Shown here: in pieces, positions 62,391-64,000 of the stretch
How positions within the stretch are numbered: the stretch's first letter is position 1
Layout: each line of letters starts with the position of its first letter
Assembly (NCBI GenBank): GCA_012295275.1
Contig: CM022677.1
Location: 10,847,483-10,911,482, forward strand
DNA from: Chrysomallon squamiferum
Lineage: Eukaryota > Mollusca > Gastropoda > Neomphalida > Peltospiridae
Reading direction: 5' to 3'
Length of the DNA: 64,000 bases
Made by a program: the position numbers and the translations under genes
The notes under the pieces: model-generated
Told to the model about the DNA's origin: nothing
The model's input: only the letters and a program-made list of their open reading frames with translations
Database searches by the model: none

Positions 62391-63480
62391 TTATATTATA
62401 AAAGGATTTATCAGATAACTCTATATAGGAATATGTTCGTTTTAACCTGAATAATCAAGAGAAAAATGTAACAAAGGGGAGATAAATCTATATAGGAATA
62501 TATTCGTTTTAACCTGACTAATCAAGGAGAAAAAAAAAGGGGTAACAAAGGGGACATAACTCTATATAGGAATATATTCGTTTTAACCTGAATAATCAAG
62601 GAGAAAAAATGTAACAAAGGGGACATAACTCTATCCGAGAGGATATTCGTTTTGTTAAAGGGAGATAAATATATAGGAATAACTCTATATAGGAATATGT
62701 TCGTTTTAACCTGAATAATCAAGGAGAAAAATCTAACAAAGGGGACATAACTCTATATAGGAATATGTTCGTTTTAACCTGAATAATCAAGAGAAAAATG
62801 TAACGAAGGGGAGATAACTCTATATAGGAATATGTTCGTTTTAACCTGAATAATCAAGGAAAAATGTAACAAAGGGGAGATAACTCTATAGGTTATTCGT
62901 TTTCATGTTAAAGGGAGATGTTCGTTTTAACCTGAATAATCAAGGAGAAAAATGTAACAAAGGGGACATAACTCTATATAGGAATATGTTCGTTTTAACC
63001 TGAATAATCAAGGAACAAAGGGGAGATAACTCTATATAGGAATATGTTCGTTTTAACCTGAATAATCAAGGAGAAAAATGTAACAAAGGGGAGATACCTC
63101 CATCCGAGAGGTTATTCGTTTTCAAAATCTATATAGGAATATGTTCGTTTTAACCTGAATAATCAAGAGAAAAATGTAACAAAGGGGAGATAAATCTATA
63201 TAGGAATATGTTCGTTTTAACCTGAATAATCAAGGAGAAAAATGTAACAAAGGGGACATAACCTCTATCAGGAATATGTTCGTTTTAACCTGAATAATCA
63301 AGATGTTATTTTTTAACATGTAAAAAGGGGAGATAAATCTATATAGGAATATGTTTTCATGTTTTAACCTTTAACCTGAATAATCAAGAGAAAATGTAAC
63401 AAAGGGGACATAACTCTATCCGAGAGGTTATTCTTTTTCATGTTAAAGGGAGAGAATATATCAATATATTCGCTTGTGAT
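62300..63480 (+). repeat. Satellite-like array, roughly 67-bp unit, about 13 copies
   Basis: Consensus pieces in order: GGGGAGATAACTCTATATAG, GAATATGTTCGTTTTAACCT, GAATAATCAAGGAGAAAAAT, GTAACAAA. Variants have GACATAACTC, TCCGAGAGGTTATTCGTTTT or truncated units. Copies are very similar, which suggests recent expansion or homogenisation. No long ORF is real here; the short ORF at 62,522-62,722 is repeat translation. Confidence 0.9.
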
Positions 63481-63904
63481 TAATGTTCAGGTATATTTTC
63501 AACCAATGGAATCCAATAATTTAATTGAATTTAATTAGTGGACACTGCTTAATCATTTGATAAGCATTTTAAATAATGAATGCTTTTTACATTAAAATTA
63601 TAGATCAGATGGAAATATTTATAGGATATTCTTTTTTTGTTATATTAATATATCAATATCTAAAAGGTAAATAACATCTGTTTTATATTAATAATAATAA
63701 TTCAATGTTGAAAATATCTAATTTGTTGAAATCTAAAATTTACAAAAAGAAAATTTATATTTTGATATAACTCTGAACTTGAAATATGATAAGGATAGTG
63801 AGAACTTAAAAATACAAGAATTGTTTTCTACATTATGCTTTTGTCCGATGGTAAAAGGAGAAACAAATGAATATTTGTTATATTAAATATAATAAACAAT
63901 AAAA
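63481..63904. other. AT-rich spacer between the array and its right flank repeat
   Basis: No coding or repeat feature recognised. Confidence 0.5.
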
Positions 63905-64000
63905 TATTTCTTAATAATAGTTACCAGCGAATATATTCACAAATAGAGTTATTTTCCTTTAATATGAAAACGAATACTTTCTCGGATGGAGTTATCTCCC
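63905..64000 (+). repeat. Right flank repeat of the satellite array (cut by the window end)
   Basis: Matches 62,290-62,390 almost base for base (TTACCAGCGAATATATTCAC, GAAAACGAATACTTTCTCGG, GTTATCTCCC). The array probably continues beyond the window. Confidence 0.85.

Overview
The window is a stretch of very AT-rich (roughly 70 percent by eye) animal nuclear DNA. Spliceosomal introns with GT..AG borders, the density of long pure microsatellites (GA, CA, AAT, ATCT), a decayed RNase H-bearing non-LTR retroelement, a Tigger/pogo-type mini-element and many copies of a GGGAGATAACTC-like word all point to an invertebrate. That word, familiar from mollusc genomes, makes a mollusc (gastropod or bivalve) the best guess. 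This is inference, since no marker gene fixes the species.

Real coding matter is sparse and split into small exons, so long ORFs are nearly all microsatellite translations. From left to right: (1) 2.3-6.1 kb, + strand: two exons encoding part of an EB1-type (MAPRE) calponin-homology domain. (2) 8.3-12.0 kb: arm 1 of a large inverted duplication, carrying a broken copy of a small four-exon gene. (3) 13.1 kb: a block repeated in inverted orientation at 62 kb. (4) 18.2 kb: the 3' end of an NHL-repeat gene, a relic of a duplication shared with 61 kb. (5) 19.3-20.5 kb, - strand: a decayed coding region. (6) 27.1-31.2 kb, - strand: an unrecognised gene of about eight exons with several intron phases that close exactly. 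(7) 36.0-40.6 kb: arm 2 of the inverted duplication, with the copy of the four-exon gene that is open from ATG to stop (39,417 to 38,093). (8) 43.98-45.06 kb, - strand: an internally deleted non-LTR retroelement. (9) 45.6-51.5 kb: scattered exon-like blocks. (10) 52.2 kb: a 397-bp Tigger-like MITE. (11) 54.7-60.6 kb: a direct duplication with a third, shortened copy of the inverted-repeat unit between its two halves. (12) 61.0-61.7 kb, - strand: an NHL-protein C-terminus with a frameshift. (13) 61.6-64.0 kb: satellite-like arrays, including about 13 copies of a roughly 67-bp unit containing GGGGAGATAACTC.

The dominant theme is local segmental duplication. At least six pairs of sub-kilobase to 4-kb blocks recur within the window, in both orientations, each carrying promoter, exon or 3'-end pieces of genes. 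The clearest candidate for something undescribed is the small gene present three times: its 5' end has an ETS-like palindrome and an AAGATGGC start context in every copy, and only the copy at 38-39 kb keeps a complete frame.

Limits: everything here was read by eye. Exon borders rest on splice consensus, intron phase and repeat comparison. No homology search, transcript data or codon statistics were available.
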